Positions 7,530-13,890 of a DNA stretch of 13,890 nucleotides are shown here, one piece after another. The translations under genes were made by a program, and so were the position numbers. The stretch spans positions 1-13,890 of the forward strand of contig JBDSTZ010000191.1 of NCBI GenBank assembly GCA_039927975.1, in the 5' to 3' direction. Position 1 is the first letter of the stretch. Each line of letters opens with the position of its first letter. The notes beneath the pieces were generated by a model that did not search any database, was not told where the DNA came from, and was given only the letters and a program-made list of their open reading frames with translations. The DNA comes from JBDSTZ01 sp039927975. GTDB taxonomy: Bacteria; Pseudomonadota; Gammaproteobacteria; Burkholderiales; Burkholderiaceae_D.

Positions 7530-7544
7530 TGTAATCCGATTACA
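7530..7544. promoter_or_regulatory. 15-bp palindrome upstream of the GH3 gene, candidate operator
   Basis: TGTAATC-C-GATTACA has perfect 7-base arms around one central base. It lies about 130 bp upstream of the GH3 start, in a non-coding gap where the only gene reading away is the GH3 gene. A further copy of the half-site GATTACA is at 7621-7627. The symmetry and length recall LacI-family operators, which often control glycosidase genes, but no regulator gene lies in the window. The regulator family is inference. Confidence 0.5.
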
Positions 7545-7650
7545 TCGGCCAACAGGCCTTGGGCGAAGAGTAACACGGTACTGCCGAGATTGGCCATGCC
7601 GAACTTGCCGAATGGCTCACGATTACAACGATCCGGACGGAGCGCGCGAC

Positions 7651-7668
7651 AGGGCGGTTCAGCGCCCT
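7651..7668 (-). terminator. Hairpin at the end of the GNAT gene, possible weak terminator
   Basis: A perfect inverted repeat AGGGCG-GTTCAG-CGCCCT overlaps the stop codon of the GNAT gene. The stem is six mostly GC pairs with a 6-base loop. No T-run follows on the minus strand, so release here would be weak or factor-dependent. A role at the 3' end of the GNAT transcript fits its position. Confidence 0.4.
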
Positions 7669-8293
7669 AGGAAAACCACTTGGTCACCGCGCGGGTGTTG
7701 GCCTTGACGGTGTAGTCGATGGTGGCGATCTGCTCGGCGATCGCCTCTTGCAGCATGCTGGCCGGGTTGGCCGGCGCCAGGCGCAGGAAGGCGTCCGCCT
7801 CGCCGAAGTCGCGGCGGATCTCCATGCCGGCCTTTTTGGCGATGTGCATCATGGTCTGGTTCGACGTCAGGCAGTGCATGTACAGGGTGTCAACGTCGCT
7901 GTTGCGACAGTGGATGGCGGCGCGCTCGAACATGCGCGAACCGATGCCGCGTCCGCGCGCCGAGCGCGACACCGACAGGCCGAATTCGGCGACCTTCTCC
8001 TTGGCGGTCGCCTCGGCGCCGCGCGGGCGATGCTCCTTGGGCGCGAACGCCAGGTGGCCGACCGCGACCAGGCGGAACACGCGGTTGTAGACGCCGTACA
8101 CGACATCGGTCGAGAAATTGATCTTGTGGACGTAGGCGGCGACCAGTTCGTCGGACAGGGCGCTGCCGAAGCGCAGCTGGCGGTCGGCACGGTCGAGCAG
8201 CTGAAAATGGCGCAGCACGCGGCGGCGGTCGCGCTCGGCGAGATGCTTGACGATCACCTGGCGGCGCAAGCGCTTGCGGATAGTGCTGAGCAT
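7667..8293 (-). CDS. GNAT family N-acetyltransferase
   Basis: Probable cytoplasmic acetyl-CoA-dependent acetyltransferase, 208 residues. The core motif A is clear: VAEFGLSVSRSARGRGIGSR, with the pyrophosphate-binding RGRGIG at 113-118. The second half of the fold follows, with LYMHCLTSNQTMMHIAKKAGM, where the Asn and the helix are typical of GNAT motif B. The N-terminal stretch HFQLLDRADRQLRFG (about 29-43) is a recurrent feature of a proteobacterial GNAT group with no firmly assigned substrate that I can name. A GAGG ribosome site lies 5 nt before the ATG, and TAGAAT at 8323-8328 is a possible -10 box without a good -35. It lies 69 bp downstream of the diguanylate cyclase on the same strand. 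The acetylated substrate is unknown. Confidence 0.88.
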   Translation of the reverse strand: MLSTIRKRLRRQVIVKHLAERDRRRVLRHFQLLDRADRQLRFGSALSDELVAAYVHKINFSTDVVYGVYNRVFRLVAVGHLAFAPKEHRPRGAEATAKEKVAEFGLSVSRSARGRGIGSRMFERAAIHCRNSDVDTLYMHCLTSNQTMMHIAKKAGMEIRRDFGEADAFLRLAPANPASMLQEAIAEQIATIDYTVKANTRAVTKWFS

Positions 8294-8362
8294 GGCATCC
8301 TCGTTGTGCGGTGCAACATAGCATTCTAGCGCAAGCGCCCGAATGATTGCCGAGCGCGGCTT

Positions 8363-9874
8363 CTAATGCCGCGCGGCAGCCGGCTGCGGCGCCCACTGCT
8401 CCTGCGGGCTGAAAGAGAAGGCGGCCTTGCCGGCCTGCCTGGCCTGGTACATCGCCTGGTCGGCCTCGGCCAGCAGGGCGGCGGCGCCGCGCGCGGTGCC
8501 TTCGCGGCCGTGCGCGCTGCTGATGCCGATGCTGGCCGAGATGCGCACCGGGTTGCCGCCGGCCTCGGTGATGGCGGCGATTTCATCGAGCGCGAGCTGG
8601 GCCACCCGCATCGCCCCTTCGCGCGAGAGCACTTCTTCGAGCAGGATCACGAATTCGTCGCCGCCCAGGCGCGCCAGCGTGTCTTCGCGGCGCAGGCGCG
8701 ACTGCACGCGGCGGGCAACCGCCTGCAGCACCAGGTCGCCGGTGCCGTGGCCGTGGGTGTCGTTGACCGCCTTGAAGCCGTCGAGGTCGATGAACATGAC
8801 CGCCACCGTGGTGCCGCGGCGGCCGGCGCGCACCAGCGCGTGTTCGAGCAGGCGGGTGAGCTGGCGGAAGTTGATGAGCCCGGTCAGGCTGTCGTGGTGG
8901 GCCAGCTGGCGCAGGCGTTCGGACTGCGCCTCCAGTTCGGCGGTGCGTTCGGCCACGCGCGCTTCGAGCGTTTCGTTGGCGGCCTGCAGGTCGTGGTTGA
9001 CCTTGCCGATAATGGCGTAGCTGCGGCGCAGCCGGCGCGCCGCCAGCATCAGCAGGATCAGCAGCAGGCCGGCGTAGGCGAACAGCCAGCTGCGAAAGCG
9101 CTGTTTCTGGATCAGCTCGGCGTCGAAGGCGCGGTCGAACAGCACGCTCAACTGGTCGATCGCCGCGGCGCTGCGGGTGTCCTCGATGCGCGCCTCCAGT
9201 TCGCTCTCGAGCGGGCGCAGGCGCAGCAGCGCGCGGGCCTGACCCGCGACCTCGTCAATGCTGGCGCGCGCGGCCGGCGAGAAGCCGTCACGCAGCGCCA
9301 GCAGCTGGCCGACGGTGGCGTCGATGCGCGCCGCCACCGCCGGGCGCGGCGCCAGGTTGAAGCGCAGGCTGTCGGTGAGCAGACGGCCGAGGGCGGCGTC
9401 GAGCCCGAGCACGCTGCGGCGCGGCGCGATGGCGCCCTCGATGCCGTTCAGTTCCGCGCGCAGGTCGGTGATCGCCGGCGGCAGCGCCACCAGCACCTCG
9501 CGCAGCGCGGCGTTGACCGGCTTGAACTGCTCGACCAGGCGCAGCTTGGCCTGGAAGGCGTCGGCCATGCGCTGCCAGGCCTGGCTGGCGTCGGGCGAAT
9601 TGGCCAGCGGCAGCGCCTCGCGCAGCGACTGCTGCAGCGCGCCCAGCTTGACCGGCGGCGCCACCAGGCGGGCGTCGTCGGCGCCGGCGCCGATGTGGGC
9701 GCGCAGGATGTTCATGGTCCAGGCGGCGTCGAGCTTTTCGAGTTCGCGCAGGGTCAGGCCGACCCGGTTCTGGGTCTCGAAGTCGAAGGCGGTGGTGCGG
9801 TTGAAGAGGAAGCCGAGCAGCAGCACCAGCAGCGCCAGCACCACGCCCATCAGCCAGCGGCGGCCCCTGCTCAT
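8363..9874 (-). CDS. Membrane diguanylate cyclase with periplasmic helical sensor region
   Basis: Makes cyclic di-GMP from two GTP at the inner membrane, 503 residues. Two transmembrane helices (about 7-25 and 262-280) enclose a periplasmic region of about 236 residues that looks all-helical and rich in Ala, Leu and Arg. I cannot assign it firmly; DAHL-type or similar four-helix sensors are candidates. A short coiled coil (about 290-325, with AANETLEARVAERTAELEAQ) joins it to the GGDEF domain (about 326-490). The active site GGDEF is intact at 404-408, with the metal-binding FIDLDGFK upstream. The inhibitory I-site RxxD (Arg395-Asp398) sits five residues before it, so the enzyme should be active and subject to product feedback. 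There is no EAL domain. GGAG lies 7 nt before the start, and a promoter with a perfect -35 is just upstream. Confidence 0.95.
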   Translation of the reverse strand: MSRGRRWLMGVVLALLVLLLGFLFNRTTAFDFETQNRVGLTLRELEKLDAAWTMNILRAHIGAGADDARLVAPPVKLGALQQSLREALPLANSPDASQAWQRMADAFQAKLRLVEQFKPVNAALREVLVALPPAITDLRAELNGIEGAIAPRRSVLGLDAALGRLLTDSLRFNLAPRPAVAARIDATVGQLLALRDGFSPAARASIDEVAGQARALLRLRPLESELEARIEDTRSAAAIDQLSVLFDRAFDAELIQKQRFRSWLFAYAGLLLILLMLAARRLRRSYAIIGKVNHDLQAANETLEARVAERTAELEAQSERLRQLAHHDSLTGLINFRQLTRLLEHALVRAGRRGTTVAVMFIDLDGFKAVNDTHGHGTGDLVLQAVARRVQSRLRREDTLARLGGDEFVILLEEVLSREGAMRVAQLALDEIAAITEAGGNPVRISASIGISSAHGREGTARGAAALLAEADQAMYQARQAGKAAFSFSPQEQWAPQPAAARH

Positions 9875-9919
9875 CGGACGGCTCCGGCGCCGGCCGGCGC
9901 GCCCAACAGTGTGATCGGC

Positions 9920-9948
9920 ATCCTGTCCCCGCTCGGGCGAGCTGTCAA
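9920..9948 (-). promoter_or_regulatory. Probable promoter of the diguanylate cyclase gene, with palindromic spacer
   Basis: On the minus strand a perfect -35 TTGACA (9943-9948) is followed after exactly 17 bp by CAGGAT (9920-9925), a 3-of-6 -10 box. The spacer contains the palindrome GCTCG-CC-CGAGC (9931-9942), placed where a bound protein would block RNA polymerase. The promoter lies just after the cca stop, so the cyclase can be transcribed apart from the upstream cluster. Regulation through the palindrome is inference. Confidence 0.5.
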
Positions 9949-9967
9949 AACCCCAGAATAGCAGTAT

Positions 9968-11242
9968 TTATGGGGATGGGTTTTCTGTCGGGTGCGGGCC
10001 GTCGTCGGCGGCTTCGCGCAGCAATGCCTTGACCGCGCTCACGCGCGCGCCGTGCACGGCGGCGGCGATATGGGTGGGTTTGTCGGCATAGCGGCGCGCG
10101 ACTTCGCCGGCGTCGACGGCGCGCGCGGCGCCCAGCGCGGCGAGCAGGTGCGCGGCCTGCGGAAACGGGCGGTCGCGGAAATCGGCGCCGCCGGCGACGC
10201 CGCGGCCACGGAAATCGCACTCGGCCGCCAGCAGCATCTGCTCGAAACGCTGCGGCTTGCGAAAGGCGTCGCAGCGCTCGAACAGGGTCACCAGGGTGTT
10301 GGCGCGCAAGGCCTCGGCGCGGCTGACGTTGCCGTGCTCGCGCGCGGTCATCAAGGCCAGGTCGCGGCAGTCGGTCGGCACTTTGAGGCGCTTGCAGAGC
10401 CGTTCGATGATTGGCAGGCCGAGCCCCTCGTGGCCGTGGTGGGCCGGCCAGGTCGCGCGCGGTGTGGCGGCCTTGCCAAGGTCGTGCATCAGGGCGGCGA
10501 AGCGCACCACCAGCGGGTAGCCGCGCGCGGCGGCGTAGTCGACCACCATCATGATGTGCACGCCGGTATCGACTTCCGGGTGGTGCAGCGGCGGCTGCGG
10601 CACGCCCCACAGGGCGTCGAGTTCGGGCATCAGGCGCGCCAGCGCGCCGCAGTCGCGCAGCACCGCCAGCATGCGCGAGGGCGTCGCTTCCATCAGGCCG
10701 CGCGAGATCTCTTGCCAGACCCGTTCGGGCACCAGCGCGTCGACCTCGCCCTGCTCGACCATGCTGCGCATCAGCGCCAGCGTCTCGGGGGCGACGCCGA
10801 AGTCGGCCAGGCGGGCGGCGAAGCGGGCCAGGCGCAGGATGCGCACCGGGTCCTCGGCAAACGCGCTCGAGACATGGCGGAACACCTTGTCGCGCAGGTC
10901 CTGCTGGCCGCCGAAGGGATCGGTCAGCGCGCCGTCTTCGTCGCGCGCGATGGCGTTGATGGTCAGGTCGCGCCGCACCAGGTCGTCCTCAAGCTTGACG
11001 TTCGGATCGGTGTGGAACACGAAGCCGTGGTAGCCGGGCGCGGTCTTGCGCTCGGTGCGTGCGAGCGCGTATTCCTCGTGGGTGTCGGGATGCAGGAAGA
11101 CCGGAAAATCCTTGCCGACCGGGCGGAAGCCCTGCGCCACCATCTGTTCGGGGGTGGCGCCGACCACCACCCAGTCGTGGTCCTGGACCGGCAGGCCAAG
11201 CAGGGCGTCGCGCACGGCGCCGCCGACGATGTAGCTTTTCAT
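9968..11242 (-). CDS. cca: CCA tRNA nucleotidyltransferase with HD domain
   Basis: Adds and repairs the 3' CCA end of tRNAs, using CTP and ATP, in the cytoplasm. The 424-residue product is close to E. coli Cca in length. The nucleotidyltransferase head has GGAVRD (7-12) and the metal-binding Asp21/Asp23 in QDHDWVVVG, then RRDLTINAIA (90-99), and the neck region DPVRILRLARFAARL. The C-terminal half has an HD domain (LHHPEVDTGVHI and MHDLGK, His253/Asp254), as in the multifunctional type with phosphohydrolase activity. The ATG at 11240-11242 begins exactly at the conserved MKSYIVGGAVRD; the open frame continues upstream without homology. No Shine-Dalgarno is visible in the C- and A-rich leader. 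It follows the GST gene by 41 bp and is the last gene of the four-gene minus-strand cluster. Confidence 0.96.
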   Translation of the reverse strand: MKSYIVGGAVRDALLGLPVQDHDWVVVGATPEQMVAQGFRPVGKDFPVFLHPDTHEEYALARTERKTAPGYHGFVFHTDPNVKLEDDLVRRDLTINAIARDEDGALTDPFGGQQDLRDKVFRHVSSAFAEDPVRILRLARFAARLADFGVAPETLALMRSMVEQGEVDALVPERVWQEISRGLMEATPSRMLAVLRDCGALARLMPELDALWGVPQPPLHHPEVDTGVHIMMVVDYAAARGYPLVVRFAALMHDLGKAATPRATWPAHHGHEGLGLPIIERLCKRLKVPTDCRDLALMTAREHGNVSRAEALRANTLVTLFERCDAFRKPQRFEQMLLAAECDFRGRGVAGGADFRDRPFPQAAHLLAALGAARAVDAGEVARRYADKPTHIAAAVHGARVSAVKALLREAADDGPHPTENPSP

Positions 11243-11283
11243 GGTGGCGGTTATGGTGGCGGGAGTGTCGGCCTCAGGCGCGC

Positions 11284-12000
11284 TCAATCGGGCAGCTCGT
11301 CGTCGTGCAGGCCGGCGCGCTCGGTTTCGGCCAGCGCCTCGCTGACCCAGCGCGCCACGGCGGGATGGGCCTGGATGCGGTCGCAATAGGCTTGCAGCGC
11401 CGGCGCCAACGACACGCCGTAAGTGCGAAAGCGCATCACGACCGGCGCAAAGAAGGCGTCGGCAATCGAGAAGTCGCCGAACAGGAACTGGTGGTGGCCG
11501 AAGCGCGACAGGCACTCCTCCCAGATTTCGCTGATGCGGCCGATGTCGCCCTGGGCTTCGGGTGTGCGCCCACGGCCAGGCAGGTGGACCCGGATGTTCA
11601 TGGTCATGGCGGTGCGCAGGCCGGTGAAGCCCGAGTGCATTTCGGCGCTGACCGACCGGGCCATCGCGCGGGCGGCGACGTCCTGCGGCCACAGATGCTT
11701 TTCGGGGAACTGCTCGGCCAGGTATTCGCAGATGGCCAGGCTGTCCCAGATCGTCATCTCGCCGGCGATCAGCACCGGCACGCGGCCGGCGGCCGAGTAT
11801 TCGGCGATGCGGCTGGAGGTGTCGGGCTGGTCGAGCAGCACGCGCACCTCGTTGAAGGGGATGCCGAAGGCGGTCATGGCGACCCACGGACGCATCGACC
11901 AGGACGAGTAGTTCTTGTTGCCGATGATGAGGGTCAGGCCGGCCTTCTTGGCGTCGTTGAGGGTTTGCGACAGGGTCGGATCGAGTTCGGTGGTTTGCAT
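11284..12000 (-). CDS. Glutathione S-transferase family protein
   Basis: Probable cytoplasmic glutathione-dependent transferase, 238 residues. The N-terminal thioredoxin-like domain begins near residue 22 (LTLIIGNKNYSSWSMRPW), where Ser32 or Ser33 is the likely thiol-activating residue. The cis-proline motif GRVPVL (72-77) and the glutathione-binding DS pair (Asp86/Ser87) in WDSLAICEYLAE follow. The C-terminal half is helical, and FSIADAFFAPVV is the usual N-capping and helix motif of the family. Some 20 residues precede the fold. No Shine-Dalgarno precedes the ATG; the leader is poor in G and full of CAA repeats. It lies 59 bp after the NDUFA9-like gene and 41 bp before cca. The substrate is unknown; the neighbouring genes suggest housekeeping rather than a catabolic role. 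Confidence 0.92.
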   Translation of the reverse strand: MQTTELDPTLSQTLNDAKKAGLTLIIGNKNYSSWSMRPWVAMTAFGIPFNEVRVLLDQPDTSSRIAEYSAAGRVPVLIAGEMTIWDSLAICEYLAEQFPEKHLWPQDVAARAMARSVSAEMHSGFTGLRTAMTMNIRVHLPGRGRTPEAQGDIGRISEIWEECLSRFGHHQFLFGDFSIADAFFAPVVMRFRTYGVSLAPALQAYCDRIQAHPAVARWVSEALAETERAGLHDDELPD

Positions 12001-12051
12001 GGCGTTGGACGGTGGTGATTGTTGTTGGCGTTGTTGTCGGTGCTGTGGCCG

Positions 12052-12073
12052 GCGCCGGCTCAGCGGCCGGCGC
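12052..12073 (-). other. Strong all-GC hairpin at the end of the NDUFA9-like gene
   Basis: Perfect 8-base arms GCGCCGGC (12052-12059) and GCCGGCGC (12066-12073) flank a 6-base loop that holds the stop codon at 12060-12062. As RNA this is a very stable stem. The minus-strand sequence after it is CA-rich with no T-run, so a standard intrinsic terminator is unlikely. It could be a 3'-end stabiliser or a processing boundary between the NDUFA9-like and GST messages. Confidence 0.5.
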
Positions 12074-13022
12074 GCGCGCGCAGTTCGTCGAAGTGGTCGG
12101 CGCCGCCCAGGTAGTGCGGCGCGACCGCTTCGAGCGCGGTCAGGCGGATGCCCAGCGCGGCCGCGCTCAGGGCCTGGATGGCGGGGTCGACGACGTTGTC
12201 GGCCTTCATGGAGTCGAGATTGTCGCCGCTCATGACCGGGTCGCCCGGCAGCAGTTCGAAGAACATCGCCTGCAGGCGGCCGAGGGCCTCGGGCAGTTCG
12301 ATGATCGGGCGCGGGTGGTGGGCGTACTCGCCGGCCAGGCGCACCAGTTCACCCAGGGTGTAGATCGACGGCCCGCCGAGCGGGTAGACCTGGTGGCGGG
12401 TGGCCGGCAGGCGCAGGGCGTTGGTAAAGGCCTGGGCGACGTCGCCGACGTAGACCGGCTGGAAGCTGGCGCCGGCGCAGGCGAGCGGAATCACCGGCAG
12501 GATTTTCTGCATGCGGGCGAAGGTGTTGAGGAAGCTGTCGCCCGGCCCGAACACCACGGAAGGCCGGAAGATGGTGGCGGCGACCGATTCGTCGGCGCGG
12601 GCGGCGACTTCGCCGTCGGCCTTCGAGCGCTGGTACATCGAGGGGCCGTCGCGGTCGGCGCCGAGGGCGCTCATGTGCAGGTAGCGCGGCACGCCTTGGG
12701 CGGCGCATGCGGCGACGATGCGGCGCGGCAGCTCGACATGGGCGCGGCGGAAGTCTTCGCCGTAGGGCGTGCCCCGGCGCGAGTGCAGCACGCCGACCAG
12801 GTTGATGGCGGCGTCGGCGCCCTTGAGCAGGCGGCGCAGGGTGGCGTCGCTGGACAGGTCGGCCTCGACCACTTCGAGGCGCGGCAGGTAGATCAGGTGC
12901 TTGGCGCGTTCGGCGCGGCGGGTCGGCACCACCACGCGCACGCCCTGCTCGACCAGGCGCGCGGCCAGGTGGCTGCCGATAAAACCGGAACCGCCAAATA
13001 CGACTACGGTCACTTCTTTCAT
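12060..13022 (-). CDS. NDUFA9-like atypical short-chain dehydrogenase (NAD(P)-binding epimerase family)
   Basis: Rossmann-fold protein of 320 residues in the atypical SDR group commonly named complex I NDUFA9 subunit family. The nucleotide-binding FGGSGFIGSHLA is at 9-20, with the glycines at 10, 11, 13 and 16. A basic stretch PTRRAERAKHL (33-43) follows the second strand and suggests NADP(H) preference. INLVGVLHS (73-81) and a possible Ser118/Tyr130/Lys134 triad (YQRSK) are present. FRPSVVFGPGDSFLNTFA is typical of this group. Bacterial members are not proven complex I subunits, so the biochemical role is open. A weak GAGAAG precedes the start. It lies 45 bp after the lytic transglycosylase gene and 59 bp before GST, inside a compact same-strand cluster. 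Confidence 0.9.
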   Translation of the reverse strand: MKEVTVVVFGGSGFIGSHLAARLVEQGVRVVVPTRRAERAKHLIYLPRLEVVEADLSSDATLRRLLKGADAAINLVGVLHSRRGTPYGEDFRRAHVELPRRIVAACAAQGVPRYLHMSALGADRDGPSMYQRSKADGEVAARADESVAATIFRPSVVFGPGDSFLNTFARMQKILPVIPLACAGASFQPVYVGDVAQAFTNALRLPATRHQVYPLGGPSIYTLGELVRLAGEYAHHPRPIIELPEALGRLQAMFFELLPGDPVMSGDNLDSMKADNVVDPAIQALSAAALGIRLTALEAVAPHYLGGADHFDELRARAGR

Positions 13023-13067
13023 GGCTTCTCGCTGTCTAAAAGAGGATGGATGTGGGGCGCGCTTTCG

Positions 13068-13890
13068 TCATGGCAGCTCGGCCTGGCGCGAGCCGCCCGG
13101 GCCGACAGTGCCCAGGCGGGCCTTGAGCGACTGCGGCTTGGCTTCGAACAGCGCGGCGTAATTGGTGGCGTTGGCCAGCACGTTCTTGACGTAGGTGCGG
13201 GTCTCGGAATACGGAATCGATTCGGCGAAGATGGCGCCTTCCATGGGGCCGGTGAGCGTGCCGCGCCAGACCCGTGTGCGGCCCGGGCCGGCGTTGTAGG
13301 CGGCGGTGGCGAGGGTTTGCGAGCCGTCCACGCTGGTCAGCACCATGTTGAGGTAGTTGGCACCGAGCAGGATGTTGGTGCGCAGGTCGGACAGCATGCT
13401 GTGGACGAAATCGGTGAGGCCGATCTTGCGCGCGACGTACTGGCCGGTCGAGGGCATCACCTGCATCAGGCCGGAGGCGCCGACGCCCGACCTGGCGTCG
13501 GTGATGAAGCGCGACTCCTGGCGGATCAGGCCATACACCCAGGCGCGGTCGAGGCCGAGGTTTTGCACGGTCGGCTGCAGGATGTCGTTGTGCGGCGAGG
13601 GAAAGCGCTGGGTGTAGTCGAACTCGACGCGGGTGCGCTCGGAGGTGTTGACCATGCGGTCGAGGATCTCGTTCTGGCGGGCGAATTCGGCGGCCGCCAG
13701 AAGTTCGCGCTCGTTGAACTTGCGCAGCTCCCAGTTCCACTCGCGCGTGCCTTCAAAGCGCAGGCGCAGGCTGAAGAACTTGAGCGCGCGGCGCAGGCCC
13801 GGGTTGGCGGCCATCGGCGCGATGTCGAGCGCGGTGAGCGGCGCGGCCGGCGCCGGAATGCTGATCTGCTGGCCGAGTTCTTCCATCGCC
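13068..13890 (-). CDS. Soluble lytic murein transglycosylase, Slt type (partial, N-terminus beyond right edge)
   Basis: Periplasmic enzyme that cleaves the MurNAc-GlcNAc bond of peptidoglycan to form 1,6-anhydro ends. The last 273 or so codons are present; the frame is open to the right edge. Full-length Slt proteins are about 600-700 residues, so an in-frame ATG at 13884-13886 is probably internal. The end of the helical doughnut region (LLAAAEFARQNEILDRMVNTSERT) leads into the catalytic domain. The catalytic Glu in IRQESRF is encoded at 13515-13517. Then come the SGVGASGLMQVMPST motif, the NILLGANYLN helix and the AAYNAGPGR motif, all diagnostic of the goose-lysozyme-like fold. It is the first visible gene of the cluster running to cca. 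The signal peptide should lie outside the window. Confidence 0.95.
   Translation of the reverse strand, partial: AMEELGQQISIPAPAAPLTALDIAPMAANPGLRRALKFFSLRLRFEGTREWNWELRKFNERELLAAAEFARQNEILDRMVNTSERTRVEFDYTQRFPSPHNDILQPTVQNLGLDRAWVYGLIRQESRFITDARSGVGASGLMQVMPSTGQYVARKIGLTDFVHSMLSDLRTNILLGANYLNMVLTSVDGSQTLATAAYNAGPGRTRVWRGTLTGPMEGAIFAESIPYSETRTYVKNVLANATNYAALFEAKPQSLKARLGTVGPGGSRQAELP

Noticed and set aside
7530..7544. Reading the palindrome as a TyrR box tied to the nearby aromatic catabolism genes
   Set aside because: TyrR boxes have TGTAAA and TTTACA arms with six bases between; here the arms are closer and end differently, and the adjacent gene is a glycosidase.
7651..7668. A confident intrinsic terminator after the GNAT gene
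   Set aside because: The stem is perfect but no T-run follows on the minus strand, so only a low-confidence call is kept.
7346..7707. Small open frames in the gap between the GH3 and GNAT genes
   Set aside because: No ribosome sites, no recognisable motif, and they overlap the operator-like palindrome or gene edges.
8366..11389. Plus-strand open frames opposite the cyclase and cca genes
   Set aside because: Both are composition shadows of convincing minus-strand genes; Gln/Arg/Ala/Val-rich with no motif or ribosome site.
9968..11887. A single 639-codon protein fusing extra N-terminal sequence to the CCA enzyme
   Set aside because: The upstream 215 codons are the GST gene read in the wrong frame; the CCA homology starts exactly at the ATG at 11242.
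13884..13886. ATG as the true start of the lytic transglycosylase
   Set aside because: The frame continues open to the window edge, no signal peptide follows this ATG, and family members are more than twice this length.

Overview
This is a high-GC bacterial chromosome segment. The protein sequences and the gene order (soluble lytic transglycosylase, NDUFA9-like protein, GST, CCA-adding enzyme) look like a betaproteobacterium of the Oxalobacteraceae (Massilia/Duganella/Janthinobacterium type). That placement is from memory of these families, not from a database search. I see no rRNA, tRNA, CRISPR array, insertion sequence or phage gene. The window is almost fully coding, and all genes are on the minus strand except one regulator.

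Left part (1-4325): an aromatic amino acid catabolism module. A fused indolepyruvate ferredoxin oxidoreductase, cut by the left edge, lies 45 bp downstream of 4-hydroxyphenylpyruvate dioxygenase. A divergent Lrp/AsnC regulator is read away from them. The 124-bp divergent intergenic region is AT-rich for this genome and holds a good promoter and several small inverted repeats. The two enzymes compete for aryl-pyruvates made by transamination: one sends 4-hydroxyphenylpyruvate to homogentisate, the other makes aryl-acetyl-CoA from aryl-pyruvates.

Middle (4303-7666): two exported proteins on the minus strand, a family 3 glycoside hydrolase followed by an SGNH/GDSL hydrolase, probably cotranscribed. 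A 15-bp near-perfect palindrome (TGTAATC-C-GATTACA) about 130 bp upstream of the glycosidase is the clearest operator candidate in the window.

Right part (7667-13890): a GNAT acetyltransferase, then a membrane-bound diguanylate cyclase with an intact GGDEF active site and I-site and an unrecognised helical periplasmic sensor. Next comes a tight minus-strand cluster, transcribed in the order lytic transglycosylase (cut by the right edge), NDUFA9-like SDR, GST, CCA tRNA nucleotidyltransferase. Spacers are 41 to 59 bp; two of these genes start without a recognisable Shine-Dalgarno, and a perfect 8-bp all-GC hairpin sits at the end of the SDR gene.

I found no strong evidence of a new multi-gene system. 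The points worth a second look are regulatory (operators, hairpins, unusual leaders), plus the unassigned sensor domain of the cyclase and the unknown substrates of the two exported hydrolases.
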